Below are positions 22,076 to 33,829 of a stretch of 64,000 nt of DNA, one piece after another. The first letter of the stretch is position 1; each line of letters starts with the position of its first letter. This DNA is from Hansfordia pulvinata (taxonomy: Eukaryota; Ascomycota; Sordariomycetes; Xylariales): contig BJKQ01000006.1 of assembly GCA_006538405.1 (NCBI GenBank), forward strand, positions 1,325,001 through 1,389,000, read 5' to 3'. The position numbers and the translations under genes were made by a program. The notes under the pieces were generated by a model. That model saw nothing but the letters and a program-made list of their open reading frames with translations, was not told the origin of the DNA and made no database searches.

Positions 22076-24302
22076 ATGGCGCCCGACAAGTACACCAGTC
22101 CGCCCCAGGACCCGCCCACCTTCACTGGCACCAAGGACTCGATCGTCGCCGACTCCAAGGATCTTTGCGACTCGATGCGCTCCCTGCTCGACAAGCTCGT
22201 TGCCGAAGTCCCCGCCGACCAAGCCAGCTTCACCTCGGTCATCGCGCCCATGGCCGCCGACGGTGACCGTGCCCAGCTCAGCGGCCGCATCCTCGGCTTC
22301 TACCAGTACGTCTCTGCCGACGCAGACCTGCGCAATGCTTCTACCGAAGCAGAAAAGCTCATGGACGACTTCTCCATCGAGTGCGACATGCGCGAGGACG
22401 TCTTCCAGCTCGTGGACGCCGCCTTCCAGAAGGACGGCTCCGCCTCCACCCTCGACCCCGAGAGCCTGCGCTTGCTCGAGAAGGAGCGCAAGGGCTACAT
22501 CCGCAACGGACTCGGCCTGCCCAAGGGCCCCAAGCGCGACCGCTACAAGGAGATCAAGAAGCGCCTCAGCTCCATCGGTATTCAATTCCAGAAGGCTCTG
22601 AACGAGGAGAATGGCGGCATCTGGTTCACCAAAGAGGAGCTCGATGGTGTTCCGGCTGACGTCGTGGGCGGCCTTGAGAAAGGCACTGGCGAGAATGAAG
22701 GCAAGGTCAAGCTCAGCTTCAAGTATCCCGACCTCTTCCCGACTCTCAAGTTCGCCAAGAACCAGGAGACGAGAAAGAAGGTTTTCATCGCCAATGAGAA
22801 CAAGGTATGTCATCACCGGTGTGCAGATAGCCCGAAACAACACCTGAGTGACAGCCATTCTAAACTGAAATGCAGTGCAACGACAACGTGCCTTTATTCA
22901 AGGAAGCTATCCTTCTCCGCGACGAAGCCGCTCGGTTGCTCGGCTACCCCAACCACGCCGCCTTCCGCATCGAGGAGAAGATGGCCAAAGAGCCCGCCAC
23001 TGTCACCAAGTTTCTGTCGGACTTGCGCACCCGATTGGCCCCGGGCGGCGTCAAGGAGCAAGCTCACCTGCTTGAGCTCAAGCAGAAGGACGAGGAGGCC
23101 CGAGGAGTCAAGTCTGATGGCAACTACTACCTGTGGGACCACCGATACTATGACCGCATGATGGTCGAGCAAGAGTACAGCATCGATGAGAACAAGATCG
23201 CGGAATACTTTCCCCTGACGAGCACCATCCATGGCATGTTCAAGATCTTCGAGGAGCTGTTCGGCCTCGTTTTTGTCGAGCTCGGCAATGAGGACAGGCA
23301 GCGCCTGTCTCCCACTGGCAAGGCGGAAGATATTGCTTGGCACGAAGACGTCATCATCTTTTCCGTCTGGAACGACAGCTCCGAAGGCGACGAGTTTGTG
23401 GGATACCTCTACCTTGATCTCCACCCGCGCCAGGGCAAATACGGCCATGCCGCCAACTTCAACCTCCAGCCGGGTTTCCTCCAGGCCGACGGCTCCCGAA
23501 GATACCCCGCCACGGCTCTCGTGTGCAACTTCTCTAAGCCAAGCGCTGGCAAGCCCTCGTTGCTTAAGCACGACGAGGTGGTGACCTTGTTCCATGAGCT
23601 GGGCCACGGTATTCACGATCTCGTGGGCCGCTGCAAGTACAGTCGCTTCCACGGCACCTCGACCGTCCGAGACTTTGTCGAAGCACCCAGTCAGATGTTG
23701 GAGAACTGGTGCTGGACCCCTAGCCAGCTCCGGTCACTCTCCAAGCACTTTGAGACCGGCGAGAACATCCCGGACGAGCTGATCGAAAAGCTCATCTCTA
23801 CCAAGCACGTCAACGATGCTCTCTTCAACTTGAGACAGCTACACTTTGGCATTTTCGACATGACCATTCACCAGCCTGCGAGTCACGAGGAGCTGGAAAA
23901 GATGGACGCCAGCAAGGTCTACAACGAGCTGCGCAAGGAGATCTGCGGCCTGAAGGGCCCCGAAGCTCTGGGCGAGTCCATGTAAGTCTATCCGCGGCGG
24001 GCTCTGCTTTGATCTTATGCTAACCAAGTTCCAGCACCTGGGGCAATGGCCAGGCCACCTTTGGACACCTTATGGGCGGTTACGACGCCGGTTACTACGG
24101 CTACCTGTCTTCCGAGGTGTACAGCACTGACATGTTCCACACCGTTTTCAAGCGGAACCCCATGAACCCCACCGAAGGCCGTCGATACCGGTACACGGTC
24201 CTCCAGCGCGGCGGCAGCCAGGACGAGATGAAGACGCTCGAGGAGTTCCTTGGCCGGGCGCCCAGCACCGAGCCCTTCTACGCCGAGCTGGGCTTGAACT
24301 AG
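22076..24302 (+). CDS. M3-family zinc metallopeptidase (thimet oligopeptidase / saccharolysin type)
   Basis: A soluble oligopeptidase of 700 residues that cleaves short peptides, including those released by the proteasome or from mitochondria. Exons are 22076-22804, 22876-23981 and 24035-24302 with agreeing phases. The zinc motif HELGH is at residues 483-487, with the third ligand Glu near 512 in DFVEAPSQMLENW, both as in family M3A. The substrate-binding region has GHLMGGYDAGYYGYLSSEVYSTDMF. Length equals yeast Prd1 and mammalian thimet oligopeptidase (about 690-710). There is no obvious presequence, so cytosolic location is likely. Upstream the leader is C/T-rich. Confidence 0.95.
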
Positions 24303-25460
24303 AAGGCGCTGCTGATTAGTGGTGGCAAGACAAGCTTCGGTGGCGGCTAGGGCCCTCAGCTCAGCTCGCGATTTTTGCCGCTTCGGCCCTTTTTTTGGGG
24401 TAGGAGGCGGGAATAGCCCATCGGATACCTGCTACCAGGAAGGCATGGAACTCTTGAATAGGTATATTGGATACGATGCCGTGTTCTTCAAATAGACTCG
24501 GATGACTATAGTAAAACCCCCCTAATTCCCTGATATTGCTGTCCACTGCACTCAAGCCCTCGTAGGCTGTCCGCTGGGCAAGACAAGAAAGAATCTCACC
24601 GGCAATCGTCTTGCGATTAATAAAGCTGAGGAGAGGCTGCAGTAGCGCCGAACCAGTAGCGCAGCTCTTTGGACACCTGAGGCAGGCGACAAAAAGAGGT
24701 AACGCACGGCGCGATTACGCACGGCGCGATTGAAGAATGCGGGAGATGGTGAAATATATATATAGATAAAAATATATGTATGGATATATGGCTATCTGCA
24801 GACGGAGAAAAATGAAGCCGTCTGAGCAGCCCGGCTTGAGGCCCTATCTGCTCTGCCAACGCCGTTCCCTTTTGGTCCTTTTCCGGGTCCTCCTGGTATG
24901 TTTATATCCTTTTTACCCGTGCCTCGGGTATCCCAATTCTAGGTTGCCTTTCTATCCTCTTGATCTTTTTTGACGTGATATGTACTCTTTTCTTGTCCGA
25001 GGCCCACTCAGAGCCGGTTTCAGGAGAGAAATTAACAAAATGAGCATCGCCGATGCCCGTCTCGTTAGATATGTAACGGAGAAAAGTATGTGCTTCTATT
25101 CCCACCCGATCTCCGGGGCGGGTGCGTCGGGCTTCTTCGGGAAGCCCATGTGTCATTAATGGGATTTTGCGTGCACTGGCGCCATGTTGGTGAGGCCGCT
25201 CAAGGCCATCTCAAAAAGAAGGGGTGCTCCTGGCCATTGCCGAGCCAGTCCGGCCATTTCTGGCCAGCTTGTGTCCGCATTTTCGCCGAGCTTGTTGTTC
25301 GTCACTTGGTTCCGGATCCTGTAATTAGGCTGCACTTTCCAGACCAGCCTGCCCTTCAGGATTTATGACTGGGTACTGTCTATCCAGCCGTCTCCTGCGA
25401 CGCACAGCTGGCACCAGCCCCGTAGCATGACGTTCAGACAGAGTGCTGTGTGAAGCAGCA
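24303..25460. other. Convergent intergenic region
   Basis: About 1.2 kb, AT-richer than its surroundings, with an ATATATATAGATA-like stretch around 24755-24790. No gene seen. Confidence 0.5.
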
Positions 25461-27490
25461 TCAGACGGCAGGGTCTGGGACGGGCGGCGAGGTGATGCCG
25501 GGCATCGCGGCACGGCGCTTCTCGGTGGTTGTCGTGCTCCCCACCCGCCGTCTCACGATGGTCGTGGACGTTGGCCCCATGGCGTTTGTCCCTTGGCCCG
25601 TGGATGTAGGAGAGGCCTTAATAGTGGTTGCGATGATTGGCGAACGAGCAGTCTTTTGCCCCGGCAACCCTGCCTGCCCTGCCCCTGCTGTCATCTTGCC
25701 AAGCACCGGCATAGTTTTAACAGTTCCTTTGACTGTGTCGACGGTGAGGCATACTTCGGGAAGCGTGATGCTGAAACCCTTGACCGTGACGCGAGTGAAT
25801 ATACCGGGATCAAGTCTGTGCCGTCGCAAGCCCACGATAAAATCCCAGCCAATACCGAAGTTGAAAGATGGCTTGAAAGAAATCAAGTTGCCGTGGTCGC
25901 TGAACTTGTCGCTGCTCTGGATCAGCAGGTCCTTGGCCCCTGTGAATTTTTTGCTGCATCCTTCGGTGACGAAGGTGACGAACTTGGGCATGGCGATGAT
26001 GGCGCCTAAGGAGGAGAAGATGCCTCCCGAGTTGGGGAGGTTGCCCTTGTCGTCGGCGCCGTCCACGAACAGCTTCATGGACAGTGGTATGCGCGGCATG
26101 AAGGTGACGGACAAATTCAAACCAGGGTTGCTGTTGTTGGCCCAGAATGGCAGCTCATTGACCATAGACTCTTGGAAACCTCGGTGATTGCCTTGGAGCT
26201 TGTTGAAGTCGAAGCGTATCATGGAGTCGGGGATGTGGGCGCTGATGCCGTAGTGGAATCTTGTGGGCGTCTTGACGGCAAATGTGCCCATGTATACAGG
26301 CTCCCAGAGCACGCCGATTCTGCCAAATCCTTTGATTGGCTTCATCCACAAGGCCTTGGAAAGGATAGGCTTGAAGAAGAAGTAGCCTCCGTAGCCAATT
26401 GCCCACATTTCCATCCTCAGATTGTAGTCCTTGATGTCCAGCTCGACCCAGCCGTCCTTGAAGATGTGGATGTGGGGCCCTGATTGGTCCCAGTTGCTCC
26501 CGAAATCAAAGTCGAACTTTCCCTTGGTAAATCGGATCTTTCCCGTCTGGGTGCAGTTGAGGCACCCTACCTCGGCCATGGTGGCCACATGGTCTGCGAC
26601 GACCAAGACTGGAAGCTGGATCCTGAATGTCTCGTCGTGCCATGCCAGATCCTTGAAGCCTTGCGCGTCGACGACGTCGGGCATTCCAGTACCAGAGGGC
26701 AGAGGCGCTGTCAGGCCTTGGAAGGGGTCGACAGTAGTCGTGGGCATCAGATTCTGGCGCTTCTTGAGGATAGCTTGGTTGACCACGGTGGACCGAAAGA
26801 CGTGGTGCTCGTTGGGTTCGCCTAGATCCATGGACACGCTGCGGAAGACCTGGTCGAACGGGCGCCGCGAGACCCGGAGCCTCACGGCGTTGGACCGCGG
26901 ATCATGTTCGACCAGATCTATCCTGAAGGCCTTGCGCTCGTCCTCCTCCTGACAGCCGTAGTGCGACGTGATCAAGGTTGCGTCGACGGCATTCGCAGTC
27001 TCGGCCACCGCCTCCAGATACGCAGTCTGGTCAGGTAGGGACAGAAGGACAGTGCTGTCGTAGCAGGCGACCTCCACCCCGGGATGGCGCTCCAGAACAA
27101 AGGTGGGATACCTTGTTGGCCCGGACATGACCATGGAGGTGAAAGACCCTCCGTCTTGTGGGCGGTCGCGGCGTTCGTCTACCTGTGGATTAGAGTTTGA
27201 CTCGTGGGTAGCGGGGCAGGCTGGGACCACTCACGCTCGGCGTAGATTAGCTCGAGATGGTTGACAAGGGCAAGCCCGACGTCGCGCTTCTCCAGGTCGG
27301 CGGCGCGCATCGCGGCTCGCAGCGTGCCGGCATGTTGATCGGCCGGGATATCGTCGTCGAAATTGAACTCTCCGCGCTCATTGAGCATCCCATCCCATTC
27401 CTCGGGCGGTTCGTTGAGAATCGTTTGGCCAGAGACGACTGTGGCGAGGGCCACTAAAGCAGTGACCCTCCAAGTGAGTGATGCCCGCAT
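25461..27490 (-). CDS. Large secreted protein of unknown function
   Basis: A 657-residue protein with a clear signal peptide (MRASLTWRVTALVALATVVSG, about residues 1-21). Exons read leftward: 27235-27490 and 25461-27178, with the acceptor at GTAG giving the only phase-consistent join. The body has many aromatic beta-strand-like segments (WDQSGPHIHIFKDGWVELDI, YGGYFFFKPILSKALWMKP). A CxxC (CLNC) lies mid-protein. The last 110 residues are Ser/Thr/Pro-rich with Thr runs and probably O-glycosylated. It resembles the fungal secreted proteins annotated only as domains of unknown function (DUF7029/DUF7223 class); that match is from memory. No catalytic motif recognised. Confidence 0.8.
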
Positions 27491-30400
27491 CCCTGATCGC
27501 ACCCGGGCGGCTACTTGAAGACAAAGAGCAGACACGAAAGAGAGGCCATCTAGAACAAGATCGCAGGCCGCTATGGTTCCGGGAGTGTGTATGCAGGTTA
27601 TAAGAGGGGGGATGGGAGGTTGGGAAGTTGCGCCATTGTCAGGGGAGATTGCTGGTTGAGAAAGCATTTCGTGGTGTTTATGGCGTGCTCGAGGAAAGTT
27701 GCCCCCTTGAGGCCCGCACCCCACATCCGCCATGTGAAAATCCCGCTGCCCACAGAGGGATTGGGGTGTCGCCGCTGGAAGCTATAGGGGTCCCCGGCAG
27801 GCACTGCCGCATACACGGGCTGGGACAGCTGGCCGCAGCATGGAGCCGGCACGCACGAGTACTCGTAATCAAGGACGATGGCACCCAGAGCCTTCGGGGC
27901 TCTTGCGAATCTGCTCTTGCTTCAGCATCGCGAGAACCCCAGGGCGAACCGCAACGGCCCGCCGTCGCCCTCCAACTCCTTTCCCGTGTAGCCGAAGCAC
28001 GCAAGGGGGCGGTGGATATCGTGGGCCGCTGACGAGACGAGAGGCAGACGGGCGGTGCGCAGTGAGCGGCGGCATCACCGCATGGCATCATCGTCGCTGC
28101 GATTGCGACGAGCTGGCCCGGGCAGGGCAGACTCGAGAGCGAGCCGTGAGCAGGCAAGAAATGGGGACGCTGCTCAAGGAGTTCGCCTCAGGAGCCAGCA
28201 ATGTGGGCGGCCGCGCCACTGGTGGGCGACGGAGGCCAATTTAGGAAGCGAAAAGTTGCTATCCGCCACATGTCGTCAACGCCAGGCCCGCTTTTTAGTA
28301 ACGCGCGGCGACGCGGGCACTACTGCTGGCTGGCCAGCACAGTCAGAGATACCGATGGTGCAACTCGTAAGCGGCCGGTCGCTCGCAGATCAGGGGCGGA
28401 GGAAGTCGTCAGGACCGACAGCAGCGACTGAGTACGACAGTGCAGCGGTGTTGTTCGACTGGGCGTGGGCGGGTGTCGCCCGTCAGCAACAGGCAGGACA
28501 GTGACAAGTCCAGTCGGGGCGAGGATTGGTCTGGTCGGCCGGTCCGAGCCGCCGCAGGGCCTGCCCACCTTACTGTTGCCTGTTAATTATTGCCTGTGGT
28601 TTCGCTTGTTGGCGGGAGAGCCGTTGATGCAAGGTAGAGTACCTACTCGCTCGTAGTGCAGGGGAGGCTCAGCAAACCCCGGTGGGAGAGCCGTTGCCTG
28701 CCGGCGGGGATCGGCGCGATGCAGCATCGAGGCAAGCTAAGTTGGGAGGTTGAAAGTCGCAGGATCGGCCGCGTCGCCTCTCGCAGCGACCTGATCCGGA
28801 AGGCAGAAGCACAAGGCGCCAGGTTGCAAGTTGCGCTCGGGATGCGGCATTGGAGGCTGGTGGCGGGGGATAGTGTGCATGTTGCGTTTATTGCGTTGGT
28901 CTCCAGGCTGGTGTGGTCATCAGTGTCCGGCTGTCCCCCGTCTGATGTTCTGTACGCTTATTACCGGTAAGCCCGTCCGCGCCTTCCGTGCGGCGGTGGC
29001 TGACGAGATGAGCATCTCCGTACCTACCTCGCGGCATTACGGAGTACCAAGCGTGGGGAAGGTGTGACCGGTTTGTCTGTCCTGGGTCCCGTCGCTTTCC
29101 CCTAGGTAGTTGTGTCCAATGTCCTTCAACTTGGGTATCCTCCAGTTCCAGAGCTCGGACAGTCCCGTCCTACATGTAGGTCACGGGCTGTACTCGATGC
29201 GGGCATCCACGGAATGCGAACATTAAGTATCGAACGTTTTTCCATCTTATTGACTACCTACCTATGTACCTGTTCCCGTCCATGAAAGCCGCCTGCCTCG
29301 CGTCAACCCGCACCTGCCAATTTTCCAAGTGCAAAGCCATGCCGACCACCCGGAGAGAGAGAAAGAAGAGAACTTGAAGACGGAGGTTTGTGCAATCGGA
29401 AGGCGCCGCCCGCCAAGTCAACGCCTCGTGCATGTAAGGTAGTGACACATGTAGTCCAAAACCTAACTCGGTGGGCTGTCACTCAACGCAACTTCAACTG
29501 ACGTTTGGAGCCTGGGCTGGACCCTTGATCTCGACGTCGACTCACCTAATCTGCACAGTCCGTCCCACACCCACCCACCTACTCGTACCTCCCTGGCGCC
29601 TGGCTCCCGCCGCCTTGACCTTATTCGCCCTCGCCATGTTGCATTGCAACCGCGTTGCTGAGAGCCGGGGTTCGTCCACTCGCAGCACGGCGGTCCAACA
29701 CTGATGACCCTCGGGATTCTATGCCTGCCATCGCCCCCCGCAACCCAGCTAACCCGCACCCGCTTCCTCCTATTCTTAGCGTCCGGCTCCTCGCTTGATT
29801 TGCCACGCCCGCTTCCGGACGCGTGCGCCCCCGCACCCAGCGCCCCCCGACGCTCGCCCTCGACCCAGTCCAAGGCGGCGTATTACGAGTACTTGCGCGA
29901 CGGGCCCTCCAGCTGCTGGGCCCGCCCGTTCTGCAAGAGATCTCGGTCTAGCGCGCACACGTTCGCCCGTTGGTTGACGCAATCGACCACGGTGAGAAAG
30001 AAATGGACAAGTCTCCTGATATAGCCCAGGCGTGGCTCTCTCTCTCTCTCTCTTTCTATCTCTCCTGAAAGCCGGGGCCCGCTGATGCCGGTCGTTCTTC
30101 TCGCCCGCGAATCCCTGTCCACTTCCAGCGAAGTAGACCCTTACGGTCGACCCTCTCCGGACTGGTGCGAGCTAAGCAATTCGCTCCCAACAAGCATCAA
30201 CGGTTCGTCCCTGCGCCGCCCCACAATGGCGACTTTGGCAACAAAGGTGCGGCTGTCCTGGCTTCGCTCGAACTTCTACCGGCGTTCTCGAACACACTCG
30301 ATCTTGCCCCGTCTCTTCGAGAGGGTGCCGTGCACTCCGGATCAATCGGCTCAATCCTCGTGGCGATCGGGCCAAGGTAACCAACACCGACCGTCGTGAG

Positions 30401-31660
30401 GGGCTCATCCTTTGCGCCCCTTTCTTGGCATTCCCGCCGCCTATCGCCCGCTCCCACCGGGTATCTACCACCGGCCGTATTGGGACAATGAGAGGCGGGG
30501 GTGGAGTGTCTGTCCCGGGTCGGCCTCCTCGTACATATCTGGATCACTTTCTTCTCGATTTAGCCGAAACAGAAGATGCCCGTCTTCCACCCGACTCACC
30601 CATGTCAGTCGGTCCGCAAACAGGCATGTGTGAGCTGACACATTACAGTACTCGTACGAATATGCCAGCTACCACGTTGCTCGTGACGGCGATTGCCGCG
30701 CATTCTACACCTTGGTCGAAAATGCCCGGAATTGCACGGACAACCCCCGGTGCAGTGTGGGCGAGAGCCCGGCGAGAGCCTGGAGGCAAGTCAGCCACTT
30801 TCGTGGCGAGAATGTAGATGCCGGTGCAAGCAAGCGTTGCGAGGGCCAATGGGAGCGCCATTGCCAATCAGGATCTTCGGCTTTCTTGATTGTTCCACCA
30901 TACTGGCCAAGCTGCGACGTGGGATTTGAAAGAATACGGCGATCCGTGACAGGTAGGGAAATCTTGGCTGTTCCCCATTAAAGTCCCCCCTGACACATGG
31001 TTGTCTGTCGTGAATGGACACTATACCATCGTCGGTCCACCCTGCCATGTTCTGAGGGCTGCACAGTCGTAACGAATCACAGCTGCAGTCAGCAGAGTGG
31101 ATACAGAAACGCGGGATGCACGGGGCCGCCCGGATTGACACTGTGCTTTCATACATCTCACGTACGGCCGTGGCGATGTGGACTCCCGGCGTGTACTCGT
31201 GGGCTTCCGGCTCACCTTCTCTGCCGTAGCCTGATCTCCCTGGTGACGAGGCCAAAAGAGTTCACCCTGAACTGTAGGTAGGTAGGTAGATGCGAGAAGG
31301 GTTGTCAGTCATGGCAGCACAGCGCACATCGTCAAAGTCGTTTGAGCAGCTAAGCTTGGAGCGAGTTTGCTCGAGCAGTGATGCACTCAAGCCCCTCTCT
31401 TTGTTTTGTTCAACTCGTGCCTCACGTTGAGCATCCCTGCATGAGTCTTGGGGCACCACGCTGGAAACAGTAGCCCTTCGATCTCGCCAGATGATGATAT
31501 CTCCAAGTCAGAGACTTAGAGTGTAAAGACACCTACACTTCATCTTTTTCCTCGCCCCTAACGCCGCTATTCAGAAACTCTGCTCGACAACAATATCGTG
31601 CCCCCTCTCTTTCGCGCTTTTAATCAACTACCCATCGCAGCACATCAAATAGCTTCCCTT
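27491..31660. other. Long gene-poor region
   Basis: About 4.2 kb without a gene I can support. Octamer motif copies at 27860 (in a 12-bp palindrome), 29580, 29884 and 30649. ORFs around 29460-30980 lack recognisable domains and overlap on both strands. TACCTACC-type words lie near 29263 and 31276. A TCTCTC run lies near 30037-30058. Confidence 0.45.
27854..27867. repeat. Palindromic motif CACGAGTACTCGTA
   Basis: The core ACGAGTACTCGT (27855-27866) is a perfect 12-bp palindrome, the same sequence that forms the centre of the 14-mers at 10820 and 40182. Confidence 0.7.
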
Positions 31661-31667
31661 CCCTCGG

Positions 31668-31965
31668 CTCTTTAGGGCGGCGGCGGCGGCGGTGGGCCTC
31701 GGGGGCCAGACGCTTCTGCCGGGCGGCCCGGAGTACGAGAGCTGGCAGAACTCGTACCGGTCCAGCAGCGCCAAGTGGCCCCGGCTCGCGTGCACCGTGC
31801 GGCCGCGCGACACCGGGGAGGTGTCGGCCGCGGTGTCGACCCTGTCATCCCGGCCGACGGGCGGGTCGTCGTGGCGTCGCCCGGGGAGAAGCACGCGGAC
31901 GGCAGCCAGGACCCCCCATCGGCAGCTAACAGGGCCGACAACATCGCCTTCCTGCACCAGGTAGC
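31668..31965 (+). pseudogene. Relic of an FAD-linked oxidoreductase (BBE-type) N-terminus
   Basis: About 60 codons read VGLGGQTLLPGGPEYESW, then QNSYRSSSAKWPRLACTVRP and RDTGEVSAAVSTL. This is the opening of the FAD_binding_4 domain in secreted fungal FAD-linked oxidases, where the pattern is LPGDPEYES..N.YWS....LRPACIVRP..T.EVS.AV..L. The sequence then changes frame and the rest of the roughly 500-residue enzyme, including the FAD-anchoring GGGH region, is absent. No signal peptide or start fits upstream. Such enzymes often sit in secondary-metabolite clusters. I call it a decayed fragment. Confidence 0.6.
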
Positions 31966-32629
31966 GGCCAAGTCAGACCCGCAGGGCGTCCAGCAGAAGC
32001 TCTGCCCGTGGAGGGGGGGGGGGGGGGGGCTTCAAACTGCCCAGGAAGGCCGCGGGCGGTTCCTCCTGAGTCGCGGGTTACCTGGTTATACGGGGTATCA
32101 GAGCTGAGGCAGCCCGTGGACTCGGGAGTAAAGCAAGTGTGGCCGTGCGGAGCAAGCACAGCCAAATGTAACTCAACCAATACAACAGACGTGTATGCAG
32201 AGTAACGTGCGAGAAGAGGGCAGCTTCAATAAGGCCTGCTCGTGCTCATGGTTTTCGACCTGTAGTTGCTTGTTTCCCCGCTCTGCCAACGGAAGATGCC
32301 AGCCAAAGACCTAAAGAGAGAGTATGCCGCATGATGATTTAGAATTCAGCTGCACCATTGCAAAGTCGGTAACGGCATGCGTGCCTGCGGGTCAGAACTA
32401 AAACTGCGCAGACGACTACGACCACGAGGCAGCCGACAAGAGACGTAAGGTAGGGACTGGAACGTCTATATAACTACCGCGCGAGTTGCTTGCTCTCTGT
32501 GTTGAAGTTTCAGCTCATTAGAGATCAGTTCAAATCTTTTCGACTGGATCACTTCGGAACAGACAATCACACAACCAATACACACAAGCCAAACACAAAC
32601 GTCCCTGCTGGGAAGCAAAGCAGAACAAG
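31966..32629. other. Intergenic region with a 17-G run
   Basis: A homopolymer of 17 G occupies 32013-32029. The second half is the promoter and leader of the PLP-fold ORF, with a TATA-like element at 32467. No gene seen. Confidence 0.5.
32467..32473 (+). promoter_or_regulatory. Possible TATA box of the PLP-fold ORF
   Basis: TATATAA stands 157 bases before the ATG at 32630, and the start codon has a good fungal context (AACAAGATGCC). This suggests the ORF is transcribed rather than a relic. Confidence 0.4.
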
Positions 32630-33829
32630 ATGCCTTACCCAAAGCTCATGTCATCCTCAATGGCGGACGCAATGTTGAACCCTCCGCAGTACGCCTCATT
32701 GTCGGACGCGATGTGGGCGGGCTCTTCAACGAAGAGCTACTACCTCCCATTTAATCCAAGACTACGGAGCAAGCCGGTCAAATCGATGGCACTGGACAAG
32801 CCGGTCGAACCGATGCCACCGGACGAGTCGGTCGGACCGGTGCCACCGCAGGACAAGCCGGTCAACCCGGTGTCACTGGAGAAGCCGGTTGAGCAGGTGC
32901 CACTGGAGAAGCCGGCCAACCCGGTGTCCCCGGACAACCCGGCTCATCCGGATTCACAGCGCGAGCGTCAACGTACGAGACGCCGTCAGGCTGCGATGGT
33001 GCGTGCGCGCTTCGGCCTCGAGTCTGTGCTCTTCACTGCCTCCGGCACCGAGGCCAACCTGCAAGCCATTGATCTCGCGAAACGCTTCACCGGCGGCGGG
33101 CGGCGCAAGGTGCTCGTCTTCTGGAAAAGCAGCGGCCACGGGTCGGGCTTGTCGATCCCTTGCTCAGCATCCGCGCACTGGGCACTGGAGGAGAAGGGTA
33201 ACGAGATTGGCATCAAGACGGCAGTGACCGACCACATCGACCGGAACGACTTGGTGGTGGGGCGGTTCAACGACACGATCGGGGCCATGGCGCTCATCGC
33301 CAAGCACGCCGGGGAGCTGGCCGCCGTGCTGGTCGAGCCGGTGCAGACGGCGCCGGGCTGGGCGCGGGCCCGGCCGGAGTTCATGCGCGAGCTGCGTTCC
33401 GCAAGCCGCATGGTCGGTGCTCTGCTGATCCTCGACCAAGTCGCCGCCGGCCGGTCACTTTTGCCTCCTCCTTCGCTGGAATCCCTATCGCTGGGGCCCA
33501 GTGGCAGCAGCGACGACGACAACAACAACAAAATCAACGGCAACGTGATCACTAATCGTCTCCGCTGGGGCGGCCTGGCCGACGACCCTCCCGACCTGAC
33601 GACATTGGGCATGTGGCTGGGCGGCGAGCTGCCGGCCGGTGTCGTGGGCGGGCGCCGCGGCATCATGATGGCCAAGGACGACGATCCGACCCTCGTCAAA
33701 GACCCGGCGGGCCATGGACCAGAGAACCCGCCGCAGCAGTCGGTCGCGCGCTCGGGAACCTCCAACCAGAGCGACCAGTTCTTGAAGGTCATGAGCAAAC
33801 CGAACTGCCAGTTCTTGAAGCTTTTGTGA
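32630..33829 (+). CDS. Class III aminotransferase / GSA-aminomutase-like protein without catalytic lysine
   Basis: An uninterrupted 399-codon ORF. Residues 45-108 are a nonapeptide tandem repeat, then comes a PLP fold type I core: LFTASGTEANLQAIDLAKRF (phosphate-binding turn), LAAVLVEPVQTAPGW and GALLILDQV, the cofactor-pyridine Asp segment, where DEV is usual. The Schiff-base lysine segment, normally TTLGKxxGGG, reads TTLGMWLGGELPAG: Met replaces Lys. The usual N-terminal third is missing, replaced by the repeats, and the protein stops soon after GGRRGIM, losing the C-terminal domain (family length about 430-450). It therefore should not act as an aminotransferase. It could be a recently arisen pseudoenzyme or a gene under decay with an open frame by chance. 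No intron seen. Confidence 0.7.
   Translation: MPYPKLMSSSMADAMLNPPQYASLSDAMWAGSSTKSYYLPFNPRLRSKPVKSMALDKPVEPMPPDESVGPVPPQDKPVNPVSLEKPVEQVPLEKPANPVSPDNPAHPDSQRERQRTRRRQAAMVRARFGLESVLFTASGTEANLQAIDLAKRFTGGGRRKVLVFWKSSGHGSGLSIPCSASAHWALEEKGNEIGIKTAVTDHIDRNDLVVGRFNDTIGAMALIAKHAGELAAVLVEPVQTAPGWARARPEFMRELRSASRMVGALLILDQVAAGRSLLPPPSLESLSLGPSGSSDDDNNNKINGNVITNRLRWGGLADDPPDLTTLGMWLGGELPAGVVGGRRGIMMAKDDDPTLVKDPAGHGPENPPQQSVARSGTSNQSDQFLKVMSKPNCQFLKLL
32767..32955 (+). repeat. 27-base tandem repeat coding a Pro-Val nonapeptide, about 7 units
   Basis: Units read SKPVKSMAL, DKPVEPMPP, DESVGPVPPQ, DKPVNPVSL, EKPVEQVPL, EKPANPVSP and DNPAHP. Most are 27 bases (one is 30, the last partial), always in frame, so the array behaves as a coding minisatellite fused to the N-side of the PLP-like core. 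Confidence 0.8.

Noticed and set aside
21747..22601. 284-codon plus-strand ORF before the M3 peptidase
   Set aside because: It overlaps the peptidase in another frame and is Pro/Ser shadow.
30640..30985. Possible exon with an acceptor-like CTGAC..CAG and a YSYEYASYHVARDGDC-type reading
   Set aside because: No upstream exon joins to it, it begins with the dispersed TACTCGTA motif, and no family is recognised.
27491..31660. Transposon or RIP-mutated repeat as the reason for the gene-poor stretch
   Set aside because: I saw no transposase or reverse transcriptase motif, terminal repeats or AT-rich C-to-T decay; base composition stays GC-rich.
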